Position numbers and translations under genes: made by a program. A stretch of 64,000 nt of DNA. It comes from Phytophthora hibernalis (lineage: Eukaryota > Oomycota > Peronosporomycetes > Peronosporales > Peronosporaceae). The notes below the pieces were generated by a model that was not told the origin of the DNA, did no database searches, and was given only the letters and a program-made list of their open reading frames with translations. Positions 21,861-34,150 of this stretch are shown here, piece by piece. Position 1 is the first letter of the stretch, and every line of letters starts with the position of its first letter. The stretch covers positions 620,001 through 684,000 of the forward strand of contig JAAKBF010000042.1 of NCBI GenBank assembly GCA_012656075.1, written 5' to 3'.

Positions 21861-23173
21861 GTAAAAATATGGGCCGCCTAATACTGTTCTTCGAACAGCG
21901 AATTGAAGATCAGTTAATGTACACGTATATAGGCTCTTTGTGAATTATCTTTTGCGCGTTCGTTCTATAATTCTTGGACTTTCGAACGAGGTCTGTGACA
22001 ACGAATATCCGTAAAAAGCCAATAAATTACGGATAAAGTACCACCCGATGCTCCAATACACACAAGAATGTACATAATATGTACATATATTATACTAGAT
22101 GTCCATCAACAGTTTGCTTCTGTGTTAAGCGGCCTTCTGTTTGATGTTGATGTTATTTCCTATGGATGCCTTTAGGCAGTACACATTTCTGCCCTGTCTT
22201 CCTCGAAGATTTTCACTTCTGTCTTTTCCTTCAGGCTTGGATGTGCTCGGTGTACCATACCTGTTACAGGGGATCCCCTCTGAGGTCTTGTTCGGTCGAT
22301 GTGGGTCTTAACGCCAAGTTGAGTATTTCCGGCTCTTGCATACTGAGATTTCCGTACGCTAGGAAGGCACAGATGTGGTCCCTTCGTCGGTATCGGGTCT
22401 TCACGTGTAGAGTTACCAGCTCTTAAACTCAGTGGGGGTGCCGTTTCCGTTATTATTAGGGCATTGCTGAGGTCCTACTGCTGGCAATAAGGGGACCTTC
22501 ATGTCAAGATATCTCGTATATGGACTGCTGTGTTGCACTCTGGGGAGGGAAAATCGTGAGCATAGAGGTGCCCCATCTCCTCTTATGTGTGGTGCTTGAA
22601 CGGGAACGCGAGGGGCTCACAAGACCCAATGCGTCTTGGTATATGAGCTCTTGAACAGGAAGGCTGCACCTGCTTCAGTTATGTTGGTATAAGTCTTTGT
22701 GGCAGACACCAGACACCAGACACGATGCCGCGTCCGTGCCCGGCGCACAGGAACACCCCATCTCCCATTCCCGGACCCACGCTGGGAGGACTTCGTCCGC
22801 GAAGCGGATCCTCCGAAGAGGCGCTGGAGGTATTCTTGAACCACTTGTGCCAGAGGGCGCGAAAAGCGAAGTGTCCATCAACAGATGGCTGGAAAAGGGC
22901 TATCTTTTACTGTGTAAGCAAATACATTTTAAGACTCGCCCCACTGCAAGCAAAGCGAAGCAATACCTATGAGCAAAGCAAAAACCACGTCCATTATAAC
23001 AGGGGATCAAACATTACCAAGATTTGTTTGCAAGGGTTTGGAGGCCGGGCGATCTATGGTTAGTGACCATGGGAATGGGCGTCTCATGGCTGCACAAGCG
23101 TACAACCGGCTGGTCAGCAACCTATGCGCTTGACTTGCGAGAGGCTCACAGCTCCGACGCGAAGCGGTGGATC
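21861..23173. other. No recognisable gene
   Basis: Only short frames without recognisable motifs are seen. Composition changes near 22,100-22,900 (more GC-balanced) suggest decayed repeat sequence, but I cannot name it. Confidence 0.4.
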
Positions 23174-23519
23174 TGTGTAATGGGGCCACTTGACAGGGGG
23201 CGACCATTGTTCTCTGTGATGTGGTCCACACCATTGGTGTCCGTCACACGCGTGGTGTGTGGCACGTCAAGGACTTAATGCGTACTTCAGTCGTACTTAA
23301 GTGGTACGTCAGTAGTATTAAAGCAGTACATCTAAATGGGTGGTCCCCAGTAGGACAGATCATATTAGACAGGATTCAGTATGCAGATAGTTAGCAGTAG
23401 TTAGAACTACAACAGTGTTCTTAATATAAATCAGTTTAACTCTAACCCGGAAGTTCGCAAGTCAATTGGTACTCGGTACCATATTGGACAGGAAGGCAAG
23501 GGCGTGTGACCCCGTCACA
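23174..23519 (+). repeat. Probable 5' LTR of Ty3/gypsy element 1
   Basis: The stretch just before gag starts with TGTGTAATGG and ends GTGACCCCGTCACA, the same terminal sequence as the LTRs of element 2. A shared string CTTGTAGTCAWTCC follows in both elements and may be the primer-binding region. I found no second copy downstream, so the LTR boundaries rest on comparison with element 2. Confidence 0.5.
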
Positions 23520-23585
23520 CCTGGGTAGCCCTTGTAGTCATTCCCGCGACCGGCGCGGACGACTACAATCAAGATCTCTCTGAGA

Positions 23586-24652
23586 ATGGACGACTCAGGG
23601 AGCCGGCTGCCGTCCCGGCAGGACTTTCCTCACCTCTCAGATGCCCACTGGGCTACGCTGGAGAAGATGGTTAGTCTCCTGGGCGAGGCAGCATTCGCTG
23701 GATTCCCTAACCTGCCAGCGGAGCAGCAGAGGGCGCGCGTGGAACGCTTCGACAAATACGAGTCGTCGCTGGTTGCCCACGTGAGCGCTGCAGCGCAGGA
23801 AGCTGCTCGCGAGACAATGCGAGCTGAGGCACAGAGTGCGGCGCAGGTGATCCCTCCGGGTCCTGCTCCGTATGCTGCGCGACAAGGAATAACGGAGCCC
23901 GTCAAAATGTCGGTGCCGACATTTGACGGCAAAGAGGCAGACAAGCAGACAGTCTGGTCTTCTGGATTCGAGAGATCGAGATAGTGCTGAGCGCTGGACA
24001 GATCTACGAGTCCAGGGCCCAAGTCGCCTTCGCGCTTTCCGATCTGGGAGGGCGCGCGCATGGGCGATGGCACGAAAGACGTCGTCTCCGGTGTATTTCA
24101 CCTCGTGGGCGTTCATGGAACAAGAGCTGCGCTCGACTTTCCTCCTGGCCAATGTGGCCTACCGCTATCGGTCGCTCTTTTTGCGCTGTAAGCAAGGAAA
24201 GCGTACGCTTCAAGCCTACATCATGGAGTTGCAGAACCTCGAGGCCGCGATGGCGGGCGCTCCTCTCTGAGGACGTCAAGGTGACGGTCTTCATGGACGG
24301 CGTTCGGCCGGGTCCGGTCCGGACGGAGCTCTTCCGCAGACAGCCGACGTCTTTCAACGATGCGGTCCATGTCGCCATACTGGAAGATCATTGCGTGCGC
24401 TCGGCGCAGGGGTATGCAGGCCGCTCGGACACGGTCAACGACGGTCCCACTCCCATGGAGATCCCGTCAGCTGAGTCGGCCCGACCTCAGCGTAACCAAC
24501 GCGCGAGTGGTCGTTGCTTTGGATGCAACCAGCTTGGCCACTTCCGTCGGAACTGTCCAACGAACCCGTGGAAGGTAGGCAAGGCCAAGGCGGCTCTGCT
24601 GTCCTTTAACATTATCGAATCTGCGGGGTCGGAAAACGACAACTCCCAATAG
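23586..24652 (+). pseudogene. Gag of Ty3/gypsy element 1
   Basis: The start at 23586 opens a Gag-like frame (MDDSGSRLPSRQDFPHL). It shifts frame near 23,950 and again near 24,250. It ends with a single CCHC zinc knuckle, CFGCNQLGHFRRNC, at about 24,516-24,558, which is the nucleic-acid binding motif of retroelement nucleocapsid. Gag forms the virus-like particle in which the RNA is reverse transcribed. Confidence 0.8.
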
Positions 24653-26560
24653 GTGCGGGACGCCCTGCTGGGAGACTTCGCTCCTCCTCGAGGTCGGTGG
24701 CTCTGCCACCTCCGCCTCCTGGAGAGCAAGTCCCTGGGACGACACTGTTGTGTCTCTCCGTGGCCGCCGCGCGGTCTAAAAGGGTACGACGAACCGCGGA
24801 CGATCCTGATTGATTCGGGAGTGTCCTACAACTTCGCGACGAAGTCCAGTGTGGCCAAGAACAGTGCATTGTATGCTAGTGCTTTGGAAACATCTAAGAA
24901 TAATACCAATGTATCTGTTCGCCTGGCGACTGGGTCCATCGTGTCTACGCGAAAGGTTCTTCTATCCTTGAACGTCAAGTTTGACGACTTCAACTTGGTC
25001 GAACCGTTCCTTGTCCTTGACATGGATGATCGGTACGATCTTATCCTCGGCATGCCTTGGTTGACAAAGCACGAGCCGTGGATCGACTGGAGAAGTCGCA
25101 CCATCGGTGCTAGTCACATACCCCTCGCGGACAGAGCCCTGGCGGGTCATGTCCCCTCCTCTTCCCGGGACGGGTTTGTGCACGAGCATCGCATGCCACG
25201 CGGCGAACGGCACTTCGCAGGTACTACTGAAGTACTCGATCTGCCTACGGCGTTGCCGTCCGCGTGCCTTGCATCTTCGAGAGCTCAAGAGCCTTCGGTG
25301 GATGTGGGAGAATGTACGGAGGTTCCGTGTGTGTCTCACGATGAGGCTCATGGATCTCTCAAGATCGAGAGCGTCGCTCAGGCCCGTGGAGCCGGCGATG
25401 GACAAGTCGCTGGAGCCGGTGCTCGCGCAACGAAGAGTGGTCGAGCAGGGTCTCCCACTACGCAAGGCGTCGATGCTGGGTCAGCTCGCGCAGGACAAGT
25501 CGCTGGAGCCGGAGCTCGCGCAACACAGAGTGGCCAAGCAGGGACTCCCACGTTGGAAGATGTTCAGGCTGCGTCAGCCGCTGCAAGTTCATACCGCGAG
25601 GCGGTCTCTTCGGGTGAGGCGACCACACCAGTGGTGTTTGATGTTCTCACAGGAGAACGCAAGGAAGGCGTGAATCTGGCTCCTGCCTACCGTAGCGGAG
25701 CTACTCGAGTTGGAAGAGCTCTCATATGTGGAATTTTGGATTCGCTGAAGGCGGGCGAGTTCGAGGAGATGCTCCTCATCCACCGCGAACACGACTCGGT
25801 CGAGCTCAATACCTCTTCGGTCATGGACCCGGAGGTGCTTGAAGATGAGCGATCCTCGTTGAGGCAGAAAAGGTATGGCGCGGCCATCCTGAAGGACCCG
25901 TCGGACCCGTACTACCCTCTCCTGATGGAGTTCTCGGATGTCGTCAGCGATGACCCACCGTCGGTGTTGCCTCCGGATAGGGGGTTCGACACGAAATCGA
26001 TCTGGTGCCGGGCACCAAGTACTGCACGACTCGCCAGTGGCCATTACCGAAGGAGCAAGTCGACGTAATCGACGCCTTCTTCGCAGCCAAGTATGCCGCG
26101 GGCATGGTACGCGAGTCGAAGTCGCCGCACTCGTCCCCGACGTTTTGCGTAAAGAAACCCAACGGTAAATGGCGCATGGTGCACGCGTTCAACAAGTTGA
26201 ATGCAGCGACGATACCGGCGTCCACGCCAATCCCTCGGAAGGACGTGTTGCAGAGGATGCACTATCTTCAGCGCACGACGGTCTATTATCAGCTGCTGAT
26301 GCGCGAGTCCGACGTACCCCTCACAGCGGTGAGTACTCCCAGTGGGATGTTGTGGGAGTGGCTTGTGATGCCCCAGGGCTGTCAAACGCTCCGGCCACGT
26401 TCAATCGGCTGGTGACGCAACTTTTTCGACCGATGCGGGCGTTCGCACAGACGTACTTCGATGATATCTTCGTGCACAGTCGTGCTCGGAAGACAAGACG
26501 GCCGTCGAGGCTCACATCGATCACCTCCGCGAGGTTTTGATGTGCATGCGCGAGAATCGC
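24653..26560 (+). pseudogene. Protease and reverse transcriptase of element 1
   Basis: A retropepsin-like motif, LIDSGVSYNF (about 24,807), provides the DSG active-site triad. The GMPWL block typical of oomycete gypsy proteases follows near 25,050. The reverse transcriptase begins near 26,005, and its YFDD catalytic motif lies near 26,455-26,466. Around 26,270 a deletion of about ten bases has removed most of the ALDLVDG motif, where the first catalytic aspartate of RT normally sits, and it shifts the frame. The RT domain is therefore inactive as read. Confidence 0.8.
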
Positions 26561-28621
26561 TTGTATGCAAACATCAACAAGTGCATCTTCGGCGCCGAAG
26601 AGATTCCCTTCTTGGGATGTTTCCTTGGCAAGGATGGCATCCGCGCGGATCCGAGAAGGTTTGCGCGATTGCGCAGTGGCCGGTTCCCGTATCCCAGAAG
26701 GACCTACGTAAGTGGCTTGGCCTAGCCAACTACTTGCACAAGTACAGTGCCAATTATGCCGAGATGGCGCGGCCATTGACCATCCTCCTGAAGAAGGACA
26801 CGGAATGGTCGTGGAACGATGAGGCTCACCAAGCGTTTGAGTCTATCAAACGAAGCTTGCAGAGCGCTCCGATCTTGGCTTTGCCAGACGACGATCGCCA
26901 GTTCAGTGTAGTATGCGATGCATCGGACTTTTCCATTGGCTGTGCGCTTCTGCAAGTCGATGCCGATGACAGAGAGCGAGTGGTCTCATTCCAGTCGCGC
27001 CAACTAAAGGCGGCAGAGAAGAACTACTCGGTCCACGACAAGGAATTTCTCGCTATGAAGTACGTGCTGGTGAAATTTCGGGTACACATGCTTGGCAGTA
27101 AACCCTTTGTGATCTACACAGACCACGCGTCCTTGCGGACTGCGACATCGTCGCCTCATCTCTCCCAACGCGTGGCGCGGTGGCTCTCCTTCTTCGCGGA
27201 GTATAACTTCACGGTGGAGTACAAGCCGGGAAAACAGAACGTCCTCGCGGACGCACTTTCCCGGCGTCCGGACTACGAGCTGGCGCACGTCGCGTACCTC
27301 GAGTCCCCGCTCTATGAGCTTCTGCGAGAGGCGTACGCCGAGGACGAAGATCTGGTCGATCTCGTTAGAGCACTCGGTACGCCGAAGGCAGCGGTGAAGA
27401 TAACTGCGCGGCAGCGCTCGCGGTTGCACCGCTACTCTCTGGTCGAAGGTCTCCTCTATTACCAAGTCGATGAAGGCGAAGAACCTCGCATAGTCGTTCC
27501 TAACGACGAGGACTTGCGGCATCGCGTTCTCTACGAGGGTCACGACACGCCGCTCAGCGGCCATCTTGGACGTGAGAAGACGTACACGTCCGTGGCGCGC
27601 AACTTCTGGTGGCCTCACATGTACAAGTACGTGCAGACGTGCGAAACGTGCCAACGTGTGAAACCCGCTCCCTCGTCATCGCCTCCCTTGATGAGCTTGC
27701 CGGTGCCGGCCGATTGCTGGCGCTCGGTGAGCATGGACTTCATCTTCGAGCTTCCGGCAGATGCACGCGGCCACACTGGTATCTTGGTCTTCGTTTGCCG
27801 TCTCAGTAAGATGGTGCGGCTAGCCGCAGTGAAAAAGAGTGTGACGGCGCCACAAGCGGCTCAACTCTTTGTCGACAATGTCTTTCGACATAATGGCCTT
27901 CCGGAGGTGTTTGTGAGTGATCGGGATCCCCGCTTCGTCTCACACTTCTGGAAACACTTGTTCCGTCTTCTCGGAACGAGATTGGACATGTCCACGGCGG
28001 ACCATCCGCAGACAGACGGTCAAACCGAGCGGGTGAACCGCGTGTTGGAGGATGTGTTGCGCAGCGTCTGCACCGAAGAACCCACAAAGTGGAGCACGCT
28101 GCTGCCGCAGGTTGAGTTCGCGCTGAATCATGCTGTGCATTCGTCGACGGGTTTCACCCATTCTACGTTAACGGGCTACGCCATCCGCGTACGCCACTGT
28201 CGTTACCTCCGGCTTCTAATTTGAGTGGGGGAGAGGCTGACGCCGAAGACCCGCGGGGCCTTAAAGGCCTGCGTCCGTCCGTCAAACGGAACCTGTTGGA
28301 GTTCATCGAGACTGGTGAAGCTGTATGGCAACGCGTCCGGGACGCTATGGCTGCCGCGCAAGACACACAGAAGGAAAACAGTGATCGCCGAGGGCGAAGG
28401 AATTGAATGTGTTTAAACTTGGGGACCAGGTCCTCTTAAACGCTAAAAACCTCCCTATGCAGGCGGTCACTACGGTGGGCAGCACAAAGCTGCGTCCACG
28501 GTTCGTGGGGCCGTTCACGGCCATCGGAGTCCGTGGCAACGCATACACATTGGACCTGCCGTCGGCTATGGCCACGCACCCGACGTTCTACGTGGGACTT
28601 CTCGTCTCAACGCAAGAGTAG
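26560..28621 (+). pseudogene. RNase H and integrase of element 1
   Basis: A long open frame (to 28224) contains RNase H with CDASDFSIG, VHDKEFLAMK, YTDHASL and DALSRRP, which provide the acidic catalytic residues. Then comes integrase: an HHCC zinc-binding N-terminus (HDTPLSGH ... CETCQRVK) and a DDE core with SMDFIFELP, VSDRDPRF and TERVNRVLEDVL. After a frame change near 28,180 the C-terminal integrase portion continues in two pieces, to 28,406 and then 28,621 (FKLGDQVLLNAKN ... HPTFYVG). RNase H and integrase look intact at the residue level. Confidence 0.85.
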
Positions 28622-29032
28622 AGGTCGCGGAGCCACCCAAAGTGCTTGTGAAGCTCAGCACGGTCATTCGCGAGGTCCTCTCGCTCTCCGAGCATCGATA
28701 AAGCGCTTGTCGAAGGTCCTCGCTCGAGCGATCGACCTGCCGCTGGCGATCACCCGCACTGCCTTTGAGCTGAACCACACTTGGAGCCAAATGACTCACA
28801 GTCGACTCGACGGAGTGCAGGTTCCCTCGCAGAGCCACTAAGTCAGTCCTCTGCGACTCCAAGAGCCGTTGGCAACCCTCCACTGCAGTCACGAGCTACG
28901 TGTGGTCAGAATGGCCAACAGGCGCTGAAGCGCGCGCCGCCAACACCTGACGCGGAGCGTCCCGATCCGTGGACGCGCCCGTTGCGTCCCCGCCTCCACT
29001 GATCGGTAATGAGGGCGCTATCTACTTCCAGG

Positions 29033-29182
29033 TCGAATACTGAGGCGCCGCGGGCGTAGCGGTCACTACCAATACTTGGTGAAGTGGCGCGGCTATCCGG
29101 AGGATCAAAGCACGTGGGAGGCTGGTAGCCGTCTCTCGGAGGACTACGCCGACATCGTGGCGCTTATGACCGCTCCCCTGTA
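29033..29182 (+). pseudogene. Chromodomain of element 1 integrase
   Basis: The segment reads ILRRRGRSGHYQYLVKWRGY followed by PEDQSTWE, the aromatic-cage fold signature of chromodomains, and ends at the stop at 29182. Chromodomains tether chromoviral integrases to chromatin marks. It is separated from the rest of pol by frame changes. Confidence 0.85.
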
Positions 29183-29184
29183 GC

Positions 29185-30400
29185 CGGTCGGCGCTAACCG
29201 CGCCAAGAACACTGAACGTCTCTACCGGCTGCGACTGCCACGACTTCTGGATCTTCTGCACAACCTCCTCGAGGATAACGCCCGGGGTGGGCTTCGAGCG
29301 CTCGAGGTATCGGTTACGCCACTGGCCATCCACGATGGACTTCGCCATGCGGAAGCGGAGGCGCCGTTGGGCCAGCCAGTCGATACGGTACGGCGAGTCC
29401 GTGAAATCGGGCAAGGGGTACCCCTAGTGGTGCAGCCAGTCTGTGAACTCGCGTTCGTTGGACTGGCGGGCGAGGCCCGTGTCGTCGTGGAGGACGACGG
29501 GACACTCGTCGTACTGCTGCACCGCCTTACCCGGCTCACGACTCTGTCGAAGGTACTCGCGGTACTCCCGTACGGGCCAGTATCGCAGCGCGAGCAGCTG
29601 CTCTTTGTTTCGAGGTGCCGCTGGCTCGTGATCTCGCTTCGAGGTTCGTCGCTCCCTCACATCGCGGGCACGATCGTGAAGGTGCTGGCGGTTGTCGGGC
29701 TGAAGCAGCCCTTCGGGGTACGTCATCACCGTCGCCGACGTTGGTGATAGCTTGGGCTTCCCACTTGGCGGCTTCAGCAGCAGCACGTGCGACAGCAGCA
29801 GCACTGCGGGAGTTGCAGGACTCCCGGATGGAGACGTCGCTGCTGATCGGTGAGCTTGGGTGAAGTGCTTGGGTCGTTGACCTCGTCCGACTCCAGATCC
29901 GACTCGCTGTAGTCAACCTCGTCCGAGGCATCCTCCTCCGAGCGGTGCTTCGCTTCACTTGTAGCACCCGGCTCGGGTTTGCTATCGGTGGCTGAGGCAG
30001 CGTCCTTGGGTGCGTCGCTGGTCTGCTTTGCAGTCGCCGAGTGGGACTTGTCGTCGCCGGCCTCGGAGGCGTTGTCGCCGTCCCTCGGAACTTTGGAAGC
30101 TTGACCATCGTCATCAGCAGCTCTGTGAGCCTCGTCGCCGCTGTCCGAAGCTTTGTCGTCAGGATCCGGGACTTTAGAAGTCGCTGCGGTCGTTGCCGTC
30201 GGCGCACTCGCATCTTCCGCTCTTGGAGCTTCGTCGCCGTGGGATTCCGGGCTGTCGTCGCCCAGAACTAGGTTCGGGTTGGTCTCGCCGTCGGAGTCCG
30301 ACTCGTTGTCGCTGTCGCCTTCGTACGGTCCGGGCAGGATGACCTCGGTGCTTTTTCTGCTGGACCGGGATCTGGTCGCAGCGGGCTTAGCCCTGTCGTC
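29185..30400 (-). pseudogene. Antisense acidic reading frame beside element 1, unrecognised
   Basis: Read on the minus strand from about 30,400, this region encodes a long Asp/Glu/Ser/Ala-rich segment (for example GDSDNESDSDGETNPN), a short Ala-rich helix-like stretch, and then a compact charged C-terminal part. The last part includes YWPVREYREYLRQSREP and AKSIVDGQWRNRYLERSKP. One or more frame changes occur near 29,830 and 29,700, with a stop near 29,424. It runs tail-to-tail into the chromodomain of element 1. I do not recognise the family. It may be an accessory antisense gene of the retroelement or an unrelated neighbouring gene. The codon pattern and clean protein-like composition argue it was once coding. 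Confidence 0.5.
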
Positions 30401-31344
30401 GGGCTAATGGGAAGCCTTCTTCGGACGGAGCTGGTGCTGCTGAAGGCACTACCAATGTGTCAAATACGAACTAGCAGTAAAATACCCCCAAGAATGAAAA
30501 CATTCATGCCACCTGCAACATACGCCACCCTGCAACATACGTGCTCGCCCAGCAACATAAGACGGTTATTTGACAGTTATAAGACGTTACATTACCCTAT
30601 ATCGGCGAATCAGATCACTGAATTGCGTGATATGGGGTGTTGTATGTGTCATGGAAAGGCCCCTTTCCGTGGCGCCTGCGATGGGCTGCCACGCGGCAGC
30701 TCCAACCGACATTTCTCACTTCAGAATATGCTACTCGAGGAACAAGCACGCCAGTTAGAACCCACCACACCACTCCCAGGTTCACGCCCCATGGTGTGTA
30801 TTGACGGGTCTCTCATTGCTAAGGCCAATGGCAACGTCACCATGTTTTCCCCAACTTCATGTACTATGGTGTGCATTGCTGGATATGTTTCTGTTGCAGG
30901 CGGCTGAGATGAAAAGCCCAATATAGTTTTCTTATCGCACATTGGGGGATGTTTAGTGACATTTTAATTTATGAACGCTGCTAGTTAAAGAAAGCAAAGC
31001 TTCGCGGATGAAAACGTGAATGTCATTAAACCCATACCCATGAGGGCCACCACGCCAAATTCCCTGTCCCAAGGCTTCGGTTTAGTGTCACACCAAGCGC
31101 GACGGGTGTGGATCAAAGCCACGCTACCACGCCGAAAATAAAGTTTGTGAGGCGAAAGGTGCTAAAGAGAGGGGCGCGAAAACTCAACACGCAAGCCCAC
31201 CATAATGGGGTACACCCAAGTACACGAAAGTGCATTTTTATTTTGTTTCACTAAATGCACACTATTTGATGGGTTGATCCAGTTTAGTCGGATCTGGATG
31301 CATAATATGAATACAGATTCAATATTATTTAGTATGGTCCAGAC
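30401..31344. other. No recognisable gene
   Basis: A plus-strand frame of 166 codons (30407-30907) is present, but its composition looks random and I cannot support it as a gene. The rest is AT-rich with no motif. Confidence 0.4.
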
Positions 31345-31667
31345 TAGGGATGTTTCGTGCATTTGGTACACAACACCATTTATGTAATAAAAAAGATAGT
31401 CAGACCAAATTTCGAACCCAAATTCAAACTTCAACGCGTGACCGCTCGCACGAGCCGTGCAAGCGGCGATCTTGTATCGTGACCCCGAACAGAGCAGCAC
31501 GCAACTCATCCTCGAACGCACTCACCCTTTCCTACTGTACACCAGCGCCCTCCTCAACCAACGCCTCAAACGGGGCTATTTTGGTAATAAAAATATACTG
31601 CATCTGCATTAAAGTGTGCATAGCAGGGGTAAAATGCTCGAAAAGTGCATTGAACAAAACATCCCTA
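31345..31667. mobile_element. hAT-type MITE (323 bp, 8-bp target duplication)
   Basis: The ends are TAGGGATGTTT and AAACATCCCTA, perfect inverted repeats of 11 bp with extended similarity inward. They are flanked by the direct 8-bp duplication GTCCAGAC (31337-31344 and 31668-31675). An 8-bp duplication with TAGGG-type ends is the hallmark of hAT elements. No coding capacity is present. Confidence 0.85.
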
Positions 31668-31979
31668 GTCCAGACTAATACCGCAGAGGTCAGACCGATT
31701 GCGCGTCCTTACATTTAGTATAGGTTGAGCGCACCGCCGTCGAACGAGTTAGTCCCTGTTCCTAAGATTATTTGCGTATCGAGTCCGGTCCAGAATAATT
31801 ACACTTTTCACTAAAGTTGAAAGGCAGATTTCACCGTCGTTGTTTGTCTCCAGCTGCAGCTACTTGATGACGCTGGGGAACGCACTGCTTCTTCACGCGG
31901 TTAAATGTGTAGGTTACTGGAAATTTGAGGCCTTCTTTGGGCGATGGATGACGTTATAATCAGATTGGACCTACCTCGA
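31668..31979. other. Short gap before retroelement 2, nothing recognised
   Basis: AT-rich sequence without frames or repeats that I can support. It ends with CTCGA, the likely target duplication of the retroelement that follows. Confidence 0.5.
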
Positions 31980-32313
31980 TGTGACGGGGGTCACAAACAC
32001 CTTGCTTGAGGAAGCGTAGCTTCAAGAGAATACAAACTATAAGTGAACGGCAGTTCACGAGCTCCTGGTATGTGGTAGCTAAGTGACTAGAATAGCGTAG
32101 TTTACAGACCGAGTGTATTTGTAGGTGTACCTTAAATTGGGCTGTTTAACAATTTCTAAGTAACCTATAGCTTGTTCTATATGTAATATAAACCGTTGTC
32201 TGTGGCGCGTCGGTAACGTGGCAATGGTGTGTCCCACACCATTTGTGACGCGGAGTCGATGTGTATCCATCTCGGAAGAGTGACCCCATCACTCTTCTAG
32301 TAGCCCCGCTACA
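31980..32313 (-). repeat. 3' LTR of retroelement 2
   Basis: The direct repeat partner is 40029-40359. The two LTRs differ at scattered positions (roughly one in twenty or so by eye), so the insertion is not very recent. Confidence 0.9.
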
Positions 32314-32326
32314 TCCTCCCCCACTT
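32314..32326 (-). other. Polypurine tract of retroelement 2
   Basis: On the minus strand the sequence is AAGTGGGGGAGGA, immediately upstream of the 3' LTR. This is the position and composition expected for the plus-strand DNA primer of LTR elements. Confidence 0.7.
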
Positions 32327-33600
32327 AGGCTTAAACTTTATCAGCCAACCGAGAAGATGTTTCGCAACATTTCCCGCGGTCGCATTCCATCGACAGTTCA
32401 GTGTCACGGTAGGCTGTTCTTTTGGGGTGCTTAGAATTTCCCCAAGTACTCCCTGGCCTCCACATCGGCCCATGCAGCATGCCCTCAAAGAAGACACGCA
32501 CGGCGCGAAAGCGCCTTCCAAGACTAAAACCTATCGGTCGAAGTCCAAGCCGACCAAGCCTCACGGCAAGGCCTCGATGAAGCCGTCGAGGCGGCAACCC
32601 GGTAGTGGACTCTCCACGGCGAAGCCGGTCGCCATCGATGTCGCTCAACAACAGGCCGAATCATCGGTTTGTTTATAGGGATGACAGTCCCAGTGGTTCC
32701 ATCGACGCTGAGCTTAATGCTCTGGTCCGTTACCCAAGCGATAAGGCTGACCTGGACGACAATCCGCTGTCGCCCAAGGGCGGACAGCGTGGCGAGGACG
32801 ACGAGTCAAAGGCTGCTGGTGGTGGTGGTGCTGGAGCACTGCGAATGACGCCGCGGACGACGCTAGTGATGGCGACGTCGAGGAGGCTTCGCCGCCCAAG
32901 CACCTGACTCTGTCAGAGGGTCGTGAGCGCGCGCTTGTCATTCTGGACGGGCGTTGCGACCAAGAAGCGTGCTGCTTCACAGTCACCTCTCCAAGAGGTG
33001 ACCACGGCGGAGAAAGAATCGCCCTTGTTCGAGTCTTCTTCCAATTCCGAGGAAGAGAGCGGGCAGGTTCACGTGCCTGAGGTTGTTGACAACGCTCTTG
33101 ATGAACAGCAGGAGCGCCTTGCGGCTGCTCGTCTGCGAGGATCCTTGCGTGCCGAGTCTCCGTACTCGAAGGGCTACTTCCAGAACACGTGGTCCCCGTT
33201 GTTCTTGGTGCAGCTCTTGGTACCGCGCCGCCTAATCGGAGGACGAACTTCCATGGGCGATTTTGAACGGACATTGGTGGAGTTCCACCCGTTGTTTCGC
33301 AACAGGCTAGAGACTGTCAGGTGCGTGTTGTTGGCACCACACTGATACCCGCTCAAAGCGTTCACCAGTTTTTGCAAGAAGGCTGAGAACAAGGGAGGGC
33401 TTGCGCCAGACTGGGGTTATCCCTGGGTCCAACCCGTGAACACTTCGACGAGTGCTTAGGCGGACGATCTATTCTGGAAATGGCTCTTCCTTCGGGGTTA
33501 CACCCCTCAGAAGATTGACCGCCTCAAGGGCAAACAGAGTATGTCCGCCATTCTCGATCAGCGTGACTTTCGAATTGAGTTCGCTCACCTGATCAGTAAG

Positions 33601-33664
33601 CGCCGGAGGTCCTCCATTTGATCAGTAAGCTGTCGCTTACTGATCACGTGGAGGACCTCCGGCG
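33601..33664. repeat. Fold-back cruciform inside the antisense frame
   Basis: Bases 33601-33616 pair with 33649-33664, and an inner 12-bp stem (33619-33630 with 33635-33646) closes on a 4-nt loop. The whole 64-nt stretch is a near-perfect palindrome that duplicates adjacent coding sequence in inverted orientation and breaks the frame. Confidence 0.9.
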
Positions 33665-34150
33665 TAAAGCCATCAACAGTGCTCATGACGAGCGCGGGTA
33701 TAGCACTGCAGCTGCTGTCGCTACACCGTCGTATTCGGCCAAGAAGATCCGAACTACTTACAAAGCTGCCGTCCGTTCTGTTCCCAGATCGCGACAGGAT
33801 TCCGGCTGTCAACCTGGAGTCGTTTAATTGACTCACATGAATTCTGGGACGAGGGGTAACCCTGCCATTTTACCCATAGCTGACGCTTCCTTTGGCGGCA
33901 CCGCTCTCGGAGAACCCGCTCCATGGGATAGTGGGTATCTCCATTTTGACCAAGGAGGGCCGGCAAACGCCTCGCACGCGTCCGAGTACGAGGTTACGGC
34001 GCGACAGAAGGCGCCTCGATCCGTGACGGGATCCAGGGACGCGTCTGTGCTTGTTCAGCAGGACGAGATCCTATATCTTCGCGATTGGGTGTACACCCTT
34101 GAGATCGCTTTGGATCTTGGTCCCGGGGACAGGCTGCTGCGCAGTCAGGG

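Larger units (their letters stand above)
23174..29182 (+). mobile_element. Ty3/gypsy chromovirus-type retrotransposon 1 (defective)
   Basis: The plus strand carries, in order, gag with a zinc knuckle, protease, reverse transcriptase, RNase H, integrase and a C-terminal chromodomain. This is the order typical of Ty3/gypsy chromoviruses. Several frameshifts break the polyprotein. No 3' LTR is found before the next element, so the copy is 3'-truncated, or its end lies beyond the antisense frame at 29.2-30.4 kb. Confidence 0.85.

Noticed and set aside
22697..23063. Overlapping frames just before element 1 as a host gene
   Set aside because: No motif, overlapping frames of similar length in three readings, and proximity to an LTR suggest non-coding DNA.
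28222..28235. Purine run GAGTGGGGGAGAGG as the polypurine tract of element 1
   Set aside because: It lies inside integrase coding sequence that continues for several hundred bases, and no LTR follows it.
30407..30907. 166-codon plus-strand frame
   Set aside because: Composition looks random, no motif is visible, and it has no promoter-like element or repeat context.
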